Positions 54,072 through 63,826 of a DNA stretch of 64,000 bases are shown piece after piece (within the stretch, counting starts at the first letter, position 1; each line of letters begins with the position of its first letter). A program made the translations under genes and the position numbers. The notes beneath the pieces are model-generated. The model was not told the DNA's origin and searched no databases. It saw only the letters and a program-made list of their open reading frames with translations. Source of the stretch: Flavobacterium sp. ASW18X (lineage in GTDB: Bacteria; Bacteroidota; Bacteroidia; Flavobacteriales; Flavobacteriaceae). The stretch spans positions 434,001-498,000 of the forward strand of contig NZ_SWKK01000004.1 of NCBI RefSeq assembly GCF_005144745.1, read 5' to 3'.

Positions 54072-56063
54072 ATGCTATTTGGGGGAATACGTATTTTGAG
54101 TCTTTGTATTGGTTTATTCTTTTGCTTTTGTATAACCGTTAACGCTCAAACAGCAATAAGGGATAGTTTACAACTAGAAATTCAAAAACTAAAAAAGAAA
54201 AATCCTAATTACAAAAGTGACTCCACTTATTTTGAATTGCGCTATCTAATAGGTAAGACCTACCTCTACCGTAACAATGACAGCCTTAGAATTTACGGTG
54301 AAAAGCTAATTATAGATGGCAAACAGTACGCAGATAAAAATGCTATCGCACTAGGCAAACTCAATGTAGGTTTTTATCATTTCGTAAAAGGACATAAAAA
54401 AGAAGCAACACGTTTTATAGAAGACGCCATCTGTAATGCAGAAGACATAAATGCGTCCTCAACATTAGTTAAATTATACAACCTTAGACTAATTGTTGCA
54501 TTTATTACCCAAGATTATACCAAAGCCTATCTCTCCGCTAAAGATGGTCTTACCATGGCTCAAAAGATTAATGACAAAGCAATGATTGCCACTTTTAACA
54601 TGAATATTGGCACCATTTTTAGTCTGTTAAGAGCTTACGATAAGGCTTTGTACTACAACACTAAAGCCTTAGCCGTTTTTGATGATTACCATAATGTCTT
54701 TATTAAAGCAGAAGTTTTAAGCAATAGAGCATTTATTTTATATCACAACAAGGCTTACCATAAAGCTGAAAAAGCGGCAACAGATGCACTAACTCTATTA
54801 AATCCTTTAAATGAGATTGCATGGATAACTTTTAACTACAATAATCTTGGCTACATTTATTTATATAAAAACGATTTAGAAAAAGCTGAAAAGTATTTTA
54901 ACAAAGCAAACAGTTATTTTAATCGGGTAGATAGTGGGGATCGTAAAGTAGAAAATTATTTAGGTCTTGCGGAAATATACTTAAAGAGAAGCGAATTTAA
55001 TCTAGCCTCTGCAAACGCAACAAAAGCCCTAGAACTTGCTACTAAATCTAAAAATTTATTAAACAAAGTTCAAAGTATTGATCTCTGTTATAAAATTGCT
55101 TTAGCAACAAAAAATACCGAAAGTGCATTAGCCTACTTACAAGAATCAAAAAAATTATCCGATTCGCTTTTAAATTTAGAAAGCCATGCCAACATGCTCA
55201 TCCTAGAAGCGAAGGAAAGTTATAAAGCAAAGCGATTAAAGGAAGAAGAAAAAGCCAATAACAAGATTGCAAACAATAAAATTTACCGGTATATTATAAT
55301 TCTGCTGGCTGTACATCTAATCTTACTCTCTATTTTTATCTATGCTACCAAAAGAAAACAACAAGAAAGAAACAAAAAACTAGACCAAGAGGTAGCAAAT
55401 AAGAACAAATTGCTTTCTATTATTGGTCATGACATAACTTCTCCCATATTTACCTTACAACAATCGTTAGAATTATTTAAATCTAATTATATCTCTTCTG
55501 ATGATGTTTTAAAGGTTTTAGAGCGAATGAAATCTAACATTAATTACAGCTCTTTTACATTAAAAAATATACAGCTTTGGGCACAAGCCAATATGGAGAA
55601 CCTAAAAACCACTAAAGTAAAAATTAATGTATACGATATATGCAACCAGATTTTAAAAGAAAGACAGACCGTATTAAAGGAAAAAAATATTAAAATTCAG
55701 TGGTTACAAAAGGATCATTTAGTGGTTAAAATAGACAAAAACCACTTGACCGTTATTATTGACAATATACTTTCTAATGCCAAAAAATACAGTGAACCGT
55801 CGTCTATCATAACTATCAAACTTATCAGTAATACTAAAGAAAAGTATATAGAAATTTGCGACTCGGGACCAGGAATTCCTCAGGAGAAAATAAATAACAT
55901 TTATAAAAACATCACACTAAACCCGTTGCCAGGAACACAAAGGGAAAAAGGTACCGGAATTGGCTTACAAACATCCATTTTGTTGGCAAAAGCAAATAGT
56001 AGTACTATTCTACTTAAAAGCAACTTAGGCCAAGGTACTTGTGTGCAGGTTAAATTTAACTAA
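54072..56063 (+). CDS. TPR-containing sensor histidine kinase (first of a tandem array)
   Basis: A 663-residue kinase: signal peptide (SLCIGLFFCFCITVNAQ), about 330 residues of TPR helices outside the cytoplasm, a membrane helix near 408-428 (YIIILLAVHLILLSIFIYAT), a HisKA domain with LSIIGHDITSP (His453), and a HATPase domain with N box IIDNILSNAKKYS, G1 CDSGPGIP and G2 GTGIGLQTS. All catalytic boxes are intact. No response regulator gene adjoins the array. It lies 61 bases upstream of a degenerate paralogue. Confidence 0.92.
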   Translation: MLFGGIRILSLCIGLFFCFCITVNAQTAIRDSLQLEIQKLKKKNPNYKSDSTYFELRYLIGKTYLYRNNDSLRIYGEKLIIDGKQYADKNAIALGKLNVGFYHFVKGHKKEATRFIEDAICNAEDINASSTLVKLYNLRLIVAFITQDYTKAYLSAKDGLTMAQKINDKAMIATFNMNIGTIFSLLRAYDKALYYNTKALAVFDDYHNVFIKAEVLSNRAFILYHNKAYHKAEKAATDALTLLNPLNEIAWITFNYNNLGYIYLYKNDLEKAEKYFNKANSYFNRVDSGDRKVENYLGLAEIYLKRSEFNLASANATKALELATKSKNLLNKVQSIDLCYKIALATKNTESALAYLQESKKLSDSLLNLESHANMLILEAKESYKAKRLKEEEKANNKIANNKIYRYIIILLAVHLILLSIFIYATKRKQQERNKKLDQEVANKNKLLSIIGHDITSPIFTLQQSLELFKSNYISSDDVLKVLERMKSNINYSSFTLKNIQLWAQANMENLKTTKVKINVYDICNQILKERQTVLKEKNIKIQWLQKDHLVVKIDKNHLTVIIDNILSNAKKYSEPSSIITIKLISNTKEKYIEICDSGPGIPQEKINNIYKNITLNPLPGTQREKGTGIGLQTSILLAKANSSTILLKSNLGQGTCVQVKFN

Positions 56064-56124
56064 TGTCTTAACAGCCAAAAAGATATATTACCTATTTTTA
56101 AAGTATTAAAACAGCAGACCATCA

Positions 56125-58044
56125 ATGCCTAGTTGCAAAAGCTTTTTTATCTTTTTATGTTTTTTGATTTTATTTAAGAATGCTGACTTAATAGCACAGA
56201 AACAAGATACTACTGAGATAAAATATGACACCTCTTATGTAGATTTGCTCAATACAATATCTAGCAAATATCGGTTTCGCAACCCTGATAGCGTTCTATT
56301 ATATGCCAACAAAGCTTTAGATATAAGTACCAAAATAGATTACAAACAGGGTACTCTTATTGCGTTAAGTAGACTTGGTGATTATTATTCTGATAGCGGC
56401 AATTATGAAAAAGCAACAACAATTTATGCAGATTTACAACAGTTTATTAAAGAGGTAGATGACCCTAATGTCCAAATTAACTTTTTGATTACCATTGCCA
56501 TCCATTACACCATATCTTATGACCATGCAGATGCTCTAAAAAACTTTACACAAGCGCTTAGCATAGCAAAAGAAAATAAATTAATTAAGAAAGAAGCTTT
56601 GATTCGGCATAATATGGGTTACATGTTTACGGTGGTAGATATGCCAGAAGATGCCCATAAAGAATTTACAATAGCAGACGAGCTGTATCGTTCTATTGGC
56701 GAGCCCTTAAAAGCAGCCTACAGTAAGTCTAATATGGCATTAAATGCTCTTAATGCTGGTAAACCGGAAAAAGCTATAGGCTATGCTAGAGCCAGCTTAA
56801 AACAGTTTATTACAGAAAAAGATATGTTGTGGATGGCTCGTAGCTATGGCATTCATGGAAGGTATCATTATGAAACTAATAATTTAGATAGCGCACTTTT
56901 CTACACTACAAAAGCAGAGAAATTACTACATGTTGTAGAGAACCATAGAGATTGGCTTAAACAAGCTAATTTGCTTACCAAAATTTATTTAGATAAAAAG
57001 AACCTAAAGAAAGCCGAATTTTATGCAGATAGTTCTTTGGTTTTAGCTAATAAAATTAATGATTCTCTCTACCTATCCTTAGCCCATAACAACTTTTTTC
57101 TCCTAGAGAATTATAAGCAAAACAAAACAAAAGCTATTGAACATAAATTAGAAGCTGAACGCATAGATAAGAGACTATCTAAAAAACAGCGTATTCTAAA
57201 TTTAAAATTATTACAAACTGATCTTGCTCTAAAAGCACAGCAAGAAAAAAACGATGCCACCAATTTTGCAGTAGTAAAAGATGACAACAACTTTACATTG
57301 GTATCAGTCTGTTTGTTATTATCAATTTTATTAATTGCCCTGCTAATTTTTAGAGAAGTATATGCGCTTTTAAAAACGAAAAATAGCCTACAAACGCAAA
57401 GTCAAAACCAAAATCAAATTTTTTTTAGTGCGGGCAAAGATTTAGAAAAAACAATAGATGACTTAAAAATTGTGCTGAGCACTTATGAAAATAAAGAGAT
57501 TGTAGCAGAAGAAATGGAGGAACTTACCTCCTATCTAAAAGATAATTTATCTAAGAGCGAAGTAGACCTTACAGACGTTCTATACTGGGCAAAATTTAAG
57601 CTTAAAGGTATTGAACCCAATAAAAAAGAGTACTTAATAAAAAGCATTCTTTTTGATGTATTAAAGCCATACAAGACCAAGGGACTAAACTTAAAATGTA
57701 AAAACGATTGTAAAGAAGGGTTACTTTTATTTTTAGACCAACAGCATATAGAGCTTTTAGTCAAAACTATAATTCAATTATTGATTGCCAAATCACAAGA
57801 AAAGGCACAAATATTTGTACACTGTTACACTAACCAAACACATTGTATCTTGTCTTTTGAAGACAATACAAATACAGGAAAAAATCCACAAGTAAAGACA
57901 CTAGAAAATTATAAGGTAAAGTTAGACCTTATAAAAGAAATTTGCTCGGTTAACGCTATAGATTTTACCATTCACTACCCTCAAAAACAGCTAGTTTCAA
58001 AAATCACATTAAACATCCCTTTATCTAAAAAAGGAATCATTTAA
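56125..58044 (+). CDS. TPR protein with degenerate histidine-kinase module (pseudokinase)
   Basis: A 639-residue paralogue of its neighbours: signal peptide, TPR helices to about residue 385, a membrane helix at about 391-411 (FTLVSVCLLLSILLIALLIF), then a cytoplasmic part that is collinear with their kinase region. Where they have SIIGHD it has SAGKDL (Lys438 in place of His), where they have the N box it has LLVKTIIQLLIAKSQ, and the G1 region reads FEDNTNTGK with no G2. DVLYWAKFKL aligns with IQLWAQANM and ILSWGQTQL. It should not autophosphorylate; a scaffolding or regulatory role is inferred. Confidence 0.8.
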   Translation: MPSCKSFFIFLCFLILFKNADLIAQKQDTTEIKYDTSYVDLLNTISSKYRFRNPDSVLLYANKALDISTKIDYKQGTLIALSRLGDYYSDSGNYEKATTIYADLQQFIKEVDDPNVQINFLITIAIHYTISYDHADALKNFTQALSIAKENKLIKKEALIRHNMGYMFTVVDMPEDAHKEFTIADELYRSIGEPLKAAYSKSNMALNALNAGKPEKAIGYARASLKQFITEKDMLWMARSYGIHGRYHYETNNLDSALFYTTKAEKLLHVVENHRDWLKQANLLTKIYLDKKNLKKAEFYADSSLVLANKINDSLYLSLAHNNFFLLENYKQNKTKAIEHKLEAERIDKRLSKKQRILNLKLLQTDLALKAQQEKNDATNFAVVKDDNNFTLVSVCLLLSILLIALLIFREVYALLKTKNSLQTQSQNQNQIFFSAGKDLEKTIDDLKIVLSTYENKEIVAEEMEELTSYLKDNLSKSEVDLTDVLYWAKFKLKGIEPNKKEYLIKSILFDVLKPYKTKGLNLKCKNDCKEGLLLFLDQQHIELLVKTIIQLLIAKSQEKAQIFVHCYTNQTHCILSFEDNTNTGKNPQVKTLENYKVKLDLIKEICSVNAIDFTIHYPQKQLVSKITLNIPLSKKGII

Positions 58045-58152
58045 TCGATAAACTACCCTGTTTTCCACGTTAAACAAACAAAATAAGGGGGTTCACAACA
58101 AATTTTGTTTTAATCTGTTATAAGAGTATAAGTTTACCGTATAATTAAGCTA

Positions 58153-60246
58153 TTGAAAACTTTAAATAACATACCCCAAGTCTTTAACCAAATCATGGTG
58201 CTTATAACGTTGTTGGTAATATTCTGCCAACCAGCGAAAGCCGCTATAGAAAAGGGTGCTAAAGACAGCTTAATACATCGGGTTAGATTATTAAAGTCTA
58301 AAGGACTCCAAACGGATGCTGATGAAATAGAATATGTTAATTCTTTGGTGGCATTGGCAAAAACATACCGTTTTGTAAATGTAGATAGTCTTTATGCCTT
58401 AAATAATGAAGCTATTGGTATTATTGACGAGCTTAGGTATTCATTAGGCAAAGCTAAAGCTTATGTTAATTTTGGGCTTTACTACACCGATAAGGGTGAA
58501 GATGAAAAAGCCATATATTATTTAAAATCTGCTTTAATGATAGCAGAAGGCTTAGAAGAACAAGAATATTTTACCTGCAGTATATTTAATGATATTGGCT
58601 CTCATTATAGATACGCAGGGGATTTTGCAAAATCTTTAGATAGTTATTTAAGAGGATTAGACATTGCTAAAACGAACAACTTTTTAGACATGCAATCTGT
58701 ATTAAATGAGAATATAGCTAGCTTGTATTCTTATCAAAATGAATTTGAACAATCCCTTCTTTATTATAAACAAGTACTTCGCATAAACGAAAAACTAAAC
58801 GACCCTTTTGCCTCTGCTCAAACTAACAGCAATTTGGGTTCTTTATATAGTGACATGGAAGATTATGAAAAGGCCATGTACTATTTAAATAAAAGTATAC
58901 ACACTTTTGAAAAGTTGAAAGAATACGACTGGTTAGCATACGCATACAATGTAAAAGGTGAAATATATATAAAGCAAAAAAAATACCAATGGGCACTTTA
59001 TTGGTTAGACCAAAGCCGTATTTTGCATGAAGATAAGGTAGACGATGAAAGAGGTAGAGTTCTTGTTCTCAATAATTTATCTGAATCTTACTTAGGTATA
59101 AACAAGGATAGCATTTCCAAAATATATGCGCAAAAAAGTTTTGATACTGCCAATCAGCTAAATGATTTAGAAGGTAAAATTGCCTCTGCGAAGACGCTGT
59201 ACTCTTATTACAAGAAACAAGAAGATTCTAAAAATGCACTTTATTATCACGAAGTATTTAAGTCACTCACAGACACCTTAACTAGGGAAGAAAACAAGAA
59301 AAGCCTTACCATGTTAAAGACGCAAATGAATTATGAGCGTCAAAAAGAAGCTTTAATAGCTGAGAATGAAAAAAACATGGCTAGACAAAAAATATTTGTA
59401 TCTCTAGGCTTTCTTATTGTAGTGATTCTGATTGGATTTTCCATTCCTTTATATGTAAATCAAAAGAAGCTTAAAAAGCTTTATCACGATTTAAAAATTA
59501 ATACAGCCTATTTAGAGCAGCGAGAACAAGAATTAGAAAAATCTAATACTACAAAAGATAAATTGTTTTCCATTATTGGGCATGATTTACGGAGTCCTAT
59601 AGGCGCTCTACAAGGGTTATTAGAAATGTTAGTTAACGGTGATATTGCCTTAGAAGACTCTAAGAAATTTATTGCAAGAGCTAAAACAGATGTGGACCAT
59701 ATGTTATTTACTTTAAATAACATTTTATCATGGGGGCAAACACAACTTAACGGAACGGTTACCCGCCCATCCCCTACCAATATTTATAAATTGGTGAATG
59801 GTAATGTTCAATTTCTACAAGAGCTTGCAGATACTAAAAACATTAAAATTATAAATGAAGTTGCTAAAGAAAGTACTGCATTTATTGATGAAAATCAGAT
59901 AGATGTAGTTATTAGAAATTTAATTAGTAACGCTATTAAATTTACACCAGAAAACGGCTTAATATCCTTAGAGTCAGAAGAAAATCTAAATTACTGGACT
60001 ATAAAAGTAAGAGATACAGGTATAGGGATGAATAATGAAACTAAGGAAAAAATCTTTTCTCCCAACCTCAATTATACTACCTATGGCACTAATAATGAAA
60101 AAGGTACCGGCCTAGGACTCTCATTATGCAAAGAAATGATAGAAAAGAACAACGGTAAAATTTGGGTAGAAAGCACCTTAGAAAAAGGTTCTACATTTTT
60201 CTTTACCGTGCCTAAAGTAGAAGAAATATTAAAAAAAGCTAGCTAG
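58153..60246 (+). CDS. TPR-containing sensor histidine kinase (third of the array)
   Basis: About 697 residues if translated from the TTG at 58153, which gives a normal signal peptide (MVLITLLVIFCQPAKA preceded by a Lys); an ATG at 58195 is the alternative but would lack a positive n-region. TPR repeats outside (for example YSDMEDYEKAMYYLNKSIHT), a membrane helix near 417-437, HisKA with FSIIGHDLRSPIGAL (His477 in this numbering), N box VIRNLISNAIKF, G1 RDTGIGM and G2 GTGLGLSLC: a complete kinase. Separated by 108 bases from the pseudokinase gene. Confidence 0.9.
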   Translation: MKTLNNIPQVFNQIMVLITLLVIFCQPAKAAIEKGAKDSLIHRVRLLKSKGLQTDADEIEYVNSLVALAKTYRFVNVDSLYALNNEAIGIIDELRYSLGKAKAYVNFGLYYTDKGEDEKAIYYLKSALMIAEGLEEQEYFTCSIFNDIGSHYRYAGDFAKSLDSYLRGLDIAKTNNFLDMQSVLNENIASLYSYQNEFEQSLLYYKQVLRINEKLNDPFASAQTNSNLGSLYSDMEDYEKAMYYLNKSIHTFEKLKEYDWLAYAYNVKGEIYIKQKKYQWALYWLDQSRILHEDKVDDERGRVLVLNNLSESYLGINKDSISKIYAQKSFDTANQLNDLEGKIASAKTLYSYYKKQEDSKNALYYHEVFKSLTDTLTREENKKSLTMLKTQMNYERQKEALIAENEKNMARQKIFVSLGFLIVVILIGFSIPLYVNQKKLKKLYHDLKINTAYLEQREQELEKSNTTKDKLFSIIGHDLRSPIGALQGLLEMLVNGDIALEDSKKFIARAKTDVDHMLFTLNNILSWGQTQLNGTVTRPSPTNIYKLVNGNVQFLQELADTKNIKIINEVAKESTAFIDENQIDVVIRNLISNAIKFTPENGLISLESEENLNYWTIKVRDTGIGMNNETKEKIFSPNLNYTTYGTNNEKGTGLGLSLCKEMIEKNNGKIWVESTLEKGSTFFFTVPKVEEILKKAS

Positions 60247-60265
60247 TTAAAGTTAGCATATAACG

Positions 60266-60982
60266 TTAGATAAGGCTATCTAGACTATCTACAGCTACCA
60301 TTCTTTCTACCGTAAAACCTTCTGCATAAGCTACGCCTACCAACCTACCTAAATCTTGTGCTCTATAAGTTACACTTTGTAAAAAGTTTTTGCTGCTAAT
60401 AGGAGTCTCTGGCTCGTCACTTTCAGGGTCAAAAAATTGTGACCCATACGCCAATATTGCTTTTTCTTTTATTTCTATATAGCCACTTATATCTACTACA
60501 AAATCTGGTTGCAAATTTTTCCATTGTATGTAATGATAGACCAATTTTGGTCTCCATGGCGCTTGGCTTTTATTATTGTGATTTGTTTCGATTTTAATTA
60601 AACCGCTTAAAAAGCAAGCATCACTAACCAATTTAGAACCTTTACCGTGGTCTATATGCCTATCATCAACAGCATTACAAAGTACTATATCTGGTTGGTA
60701 TTTTCTTACCATTTTTATAATAGCTAGCTGGTGTTCTTTATCGTTGGTAAAAAAACCATCTGCAAATGCTAGATTTTCGCGTACAGTGACACCTAAAATT
60801 TCTGCTGCATCAGCTGCTTCTTTATCTCTTAATTCTGCCGAACCTCTTGTACCTAACTCTCCACGGGTTAAATCTACAATTCCTATTTTTTTACCCTTGG
60901 CTACTTCTTTTGCAATAGTACCACCAGCGCCCAGTTCAGCATCATCAGGGTGGGCACCAAAAACTAAAATATCTAACTTCAT
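60266..60982 (-). CDS. bshB1: Bacillithiol biosynthesis deacetylase BshB1
   Basis: A 238-residue zinc-dependent LmbE/PIG-L deacetylase that removes the acetyl group from GlcNAc-malate in bacillithiol synthesis. The metal site is AHPDDAELGAGG, with DDRHIDHGKGSKLV later; the conserved RGELGTRGS follows the first motif and DGFF and ASAYGSQFF-like sequence lie in the core. The pattern fits BshB1 and not mycothiol MshB. Its ATG overlaps by one base the stop of the Cys/Met-metabolism enzyme upstream, so both are translated together. Confidence 0.93.
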   Translation of the reverse strand: MKLDILVFGAHPDDAELGAGGTIAKEVAKGKKIGIVDLTRGELGTRGSAELRDKEAADAAEILGVTVRENLAFADGFFTNDKEHQLAIIKMVRKYQPDIVLCNAVDDRHIDHGKGSKLVSDACFLSGLIKIETNHNNKSQAPWRPKLVYHYIQWKNLQPDFVVDISGYIEIKEKAILAYGSQFFDPESDEPETPISSKNFLQSVTYRAQDLGRLVGVAYAEGFTVERMVAVDSLDSLI

Positions 60983-62154
60983 TAGTATGCTAACACTGTG
61001 TTTACACCAACAACGGCTAAGGCTTGTACTATATCTTCTTTAATATCATCTGCATCTTCAATTCCAACAGAAAAACGGATAAGGTTATCCTTTATACCTT
61101 GCTTGGCTCTATCTTCTGGAGTCATTAGGGAATGAGATGTTTTTGTAGGCAATAACATGGTACTTTCTACTCCAGCCAAACTCATAGATGGCTTAATTAA
61201 TTTTAAAGCTTTTAAAAATGCAGTAGCGTCTATTTCGTCATTCAACTCAAAAGATAACATACCGCCATAACCATGCATTTGTTTTTTAGCTAATTCATGG
61301 TCTGGATGAGTTTCTAGTCCTGGATAATAAACCTGCTGTACGGCTTCTTGCGTTGAAAGCCATTCTGCCAAATTTTGTGCATTCTCATTCTGTGCTTTAA
61401 CTCGTAACCCCATGGTTTTTAGACTCCGTTCTAAAAGCCATACTGTTTGGTCACTTAAACTACCACCAAAACAGATAGAGGATTCCCATATTTTTTTAAT
61501 ATGCTCCGCTGTAGCTGCCACAGCACCAGCACAAATATCTGAATGCCCTCCCATATATTTTGTAGCGCTATGCAACACAATATCGATACCAAAATCCGCT
61601 GGATTCTGATTCACAGGACTTGCAAAAGTATTATCAATCATACTTATGATGCCTCGCTTTTTTGCCAATTGAGCAACTGCTTCAATGTCCGTTATGGTCA
61701 ATAGTGGATTAGAAGGCGTCTCAATATAAATAACCTTTGTATTTTCTTTTAACTCGCTCTCAAAATCCTCAGCGGACCAACCCTCTGTAAACGAGTATGA
61801 GATACCATATTTTTCAAACTGTGTTACCGCAAAATTATAGGTGCCGCCGTACAGTGTCTGCTGCATTACAATATGGTCTCCTGCATTTAAAAAAGCCATA
61901 AGTGCATGGCTTATGGCCGCCATTCCACTACCAAAAATCATGGCAGCCTCTGTGTGTTCTAAACTTGCAATTTTCTTATTTAACGCTTCTTGGTTAGGGG
62001 TATTAAAATACCTTGGATATCGTTTTACATCTACATCTTCATAAGCATAAGAAGAACTCATATAAATAGGAGATACTGCTCCCTTAAACTGTTCATCCTT
62101 TACTTCCCCTACATGTGTACAAATGGTATTTAAGCCTTTTTTAGTTGGTTTCAT
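60982..62154 (-). CDS. Cys/Met metabolism PLP-dependent enzyme (cystathionine gamma-synthase/lyase type)
   Basis: A 390-residue fold-type-I PLP enzyme of the trans-sulfuration family. Seen: SYAYEDVDVKRYPRYFNTPN, AAMIFGSGMAAISHA, YGGTYNFAVTQFEKYG, MIDNTFASPVNQNP and the Schiff-base lysine in HSATKYMGGHSDICAG. MetB, cystathionine gamma/beta-lyase and methionine gamma-lyase are hard to separate by motif. One-base overlap with bshB1 suggests a role in cysteine supply for bacillithiol. The 356 bases upstream carry no gene. Confidence 0.87.
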   Translation of the reverse strand: MKPTKKGLNTICTHVGEVKDEQFKGAVSPIYMSSSYAYEDVDVKRYPRYFNTPNQEALNKKIASLEHTEAAMIFGSGMAAISHALMAFLNAGDHIVMQQTLYGGTYNFAVTQFEKYGISYSFTEGWSAEDFESELKENTKVIYIETPSNPLLTITDIEAVAQLAKKRGIISMIDNTFASPVNQNPADFGIDIVLHSATKYMGGHSDICAGAVAATAEHIKKIWESSICFGGSLSDQTVWLLERSLKTMGLRVKAQNENAQNLAEWLSTQEAVQQVYYPGLETHPDHELAKKQMHGYGGMLSFELNDEIDATAFLKALKLIKPSMSLAGVESTMLLPTKTSHSLMTPEDRAKQGIKDNLIRFSVGIEDADDIKEDIVQALAVVGVNTVLAY

Positions 62155-62510
62155 GCTGTAATCCGTTAAATGAGTTTTTAAAAGTACGAAAAAGCATATA
62201 CTTTCTACTTACTTATAATATCCTGACTTAAACTAATTGCCATTGCATTTATTAAAACAATCTCCCCATTAATGACGATGGTACATATAATAAATCGCTC
62301 AATTACGGCCTTTGCTGAATTAAATTCTTGGACTAAAACGACTATCCTGGTAATTTTAAAAAATAGTGCCTAATAACATAGAGACCTATATTTCTATAGT
62401 ATGCTGTTAATTCTGCTTCACTTTTCTTGTGAATACCCAAAATTGCAAAGAAAAACAGCGGTTTCTCAGTTCCATGCCAATCCTAAAATGTATATTACTT
62501 AGATTAGCAA
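62155..62510. other. Intergenic stretch without a recognisable gene
   Basis: About 350 bases between the PLP enzyme and the M14 gene. I see no hairpin terminator and no good TAnnTTTG promoter. One 33-codon plus-strand frame (62272-62373) is probably chance. Confidence 0.5.
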
Positions 62511-62540
62511 ATGACGCACACAAAATCTATAGTTCTATTC

Positions 62541-63824
62541 ATGAAAACCAAACTGTACTTTCTATTTCTTATCATAATTGTTGTTGCCTGTAAAAATGCT
62601 ACTCCACTGGTAGAAAAACCTAGTGGTTACCAAGGACAGGGAAAATCGCCTGTGGTACCTACCGCAAGTAAACCTGTGCAAAAACAGTATAAATATACAT
62701 GGAGTCTAAATGATAGTACCGTCTTTTTTTCTAATCAGTTTGATGGCGCTCGGTTAAACGGACTAGTGCATGATGGCAACGACCATTATACCATTTGGAT
62801 AACTGCGGAAAACACCCCAATAAATGTAAGTCCTTGGTATGCTTTCAAGGTTTGGAGCACCACCAAAAAGGAAGTCATCATTAAATTGACATATCAAGAT
62901 ATTCGCAGCAGATATTATCCAAAAATCAGTACAGATGGCATTCTATTTAAAGCAATAGATAGCGTCAATTATACAGAAATAAACCCTGGAGAAGGTGATT
63001 TTGGAATAAAAGCAGCTCCCGAAGCTATTGAAATTAAGGTCACAGTAACTCCGGAACCTACTTGGATTTCTGCACAGGAATTATATACGTCTACCCATGT
63101 AAAACAATGGATAGATTCCTTAACAACAAATTCTTTTACCAAAACCTATAGTATAGGGAAAACTACAGAAAATAGAGATCTTCATCTTTTAGAGTTAAAT
63201 CAAAACAATAGTAAAAAGGCAATACTCATAATTTCTAGACAGCATCCACCAGAAGTTACTGGTTTTCTAGCTATGAAATCTTTTATGGAAACCCTAGCGG
63301 GAGAAAGTGAACTCGCCAAAACCTTTAGAACAAAATTTACCGTGTTTAACGTTCCTTTAATGAATCCGGATGGGGTAGACAACGGGCATTGGCGACATAA
63401 CATGGGAGGAATTGACCTAAATAGAGATTGGCAAAATTTTAATCAGCCAGAAACCCGAGCCGTACGAGATTTTTTAAAGCGAAAAGAAAAAGAAGGCCAC
63501 CGATTTGTTTTTGGCGCAGATTTTCATTCTACTTGGGATGATATTTATTACCCTTTAGATGCTACCATAACGGGTCCTGAAAATAACATCGTTTTTAATT
63601 GGATAGAAAATATCAGTGAACGATTACCGCAAAAACGAACGAATGTAAAACCTTCTAAAGATTTAGAACCTACCATGGTTTCTAGAACCTATTTTTATGT
63701 AGCACACCATATGCCTGCAATAGTATTTGAACTGGGAGATAATACCCCTAGGCCTTTTTTAAAGCAAAAAGGAATTGTTGCCGCAGAAGAATTGATGCAA
63801 TTATTACTTAAGGAGTATCCGTAA
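62541..63824 (+). CDS. M14 family zinc carboxypeptidase lipoprotein
   Basis: 427 residues from the ATG at 62541, which gives a lipoprotein signal (KTKLYFLFLIIIVVACKN); an in-frame ATG ten codons upstream is less fitting. An N-terminal beta domain is followed by the M14 core: zinc ligands His and Glu in SRQHPPEVTGF and His in GADFHSTWDD, substrate-binding NRDW in GIDLNRDWQNF, and catalytic Glu in IVFELGDNTP. Related to the M14 carboxypeptidases that trim peptides at the C-terminus; here anchored outside the inner membrane. Runs convergent to the gene at the window end. Confidence 0.9.
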   Translation: MKTKLYFLFLIIIVVACKNATPLVEKPSGYQGQGKSPVVPTASKPVQKQYKYTWSLNDSTVFFSNQFDGARLNGLVHDGNDHYTIWITAENTPINVSPWYAFKVWSTTKKEVIIKLTYQDIRSRYYPKISTDGILFKAIDSVNYTEINPGEGDFGIKAAPEAIEIKVTVTPEPTWISAQELYTSTHVKQWIDSLTTNSFTKTYSIGKTTENRDLHLLELNQNNSKKAILIISRQHPPEVTGFLAMKSFMETLAGESELAKTFRTKFTVFNVPLMNPDGVDNGHWRHNMGGIDLNRDWQNFNQPETRAVRDFLKRKEKEGHRFVFGADFHSTWDDIYYPLDATITGPENNIVFNWIENISERLPQKRTNVKPSKDLEPTMVSRTYFYVAHHMPAIVFELGDNTPRPFLKQKGIVAAEELMQLLLKEYP

Positions 63825-63826
63825 AA

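Noticed and set aside
62272-62373. 33-codon plus-strand frame upstream of the M14 gene
   Set aside because: No start context, no recognised motif, and of a length expected by chance in AT-rich DNA.
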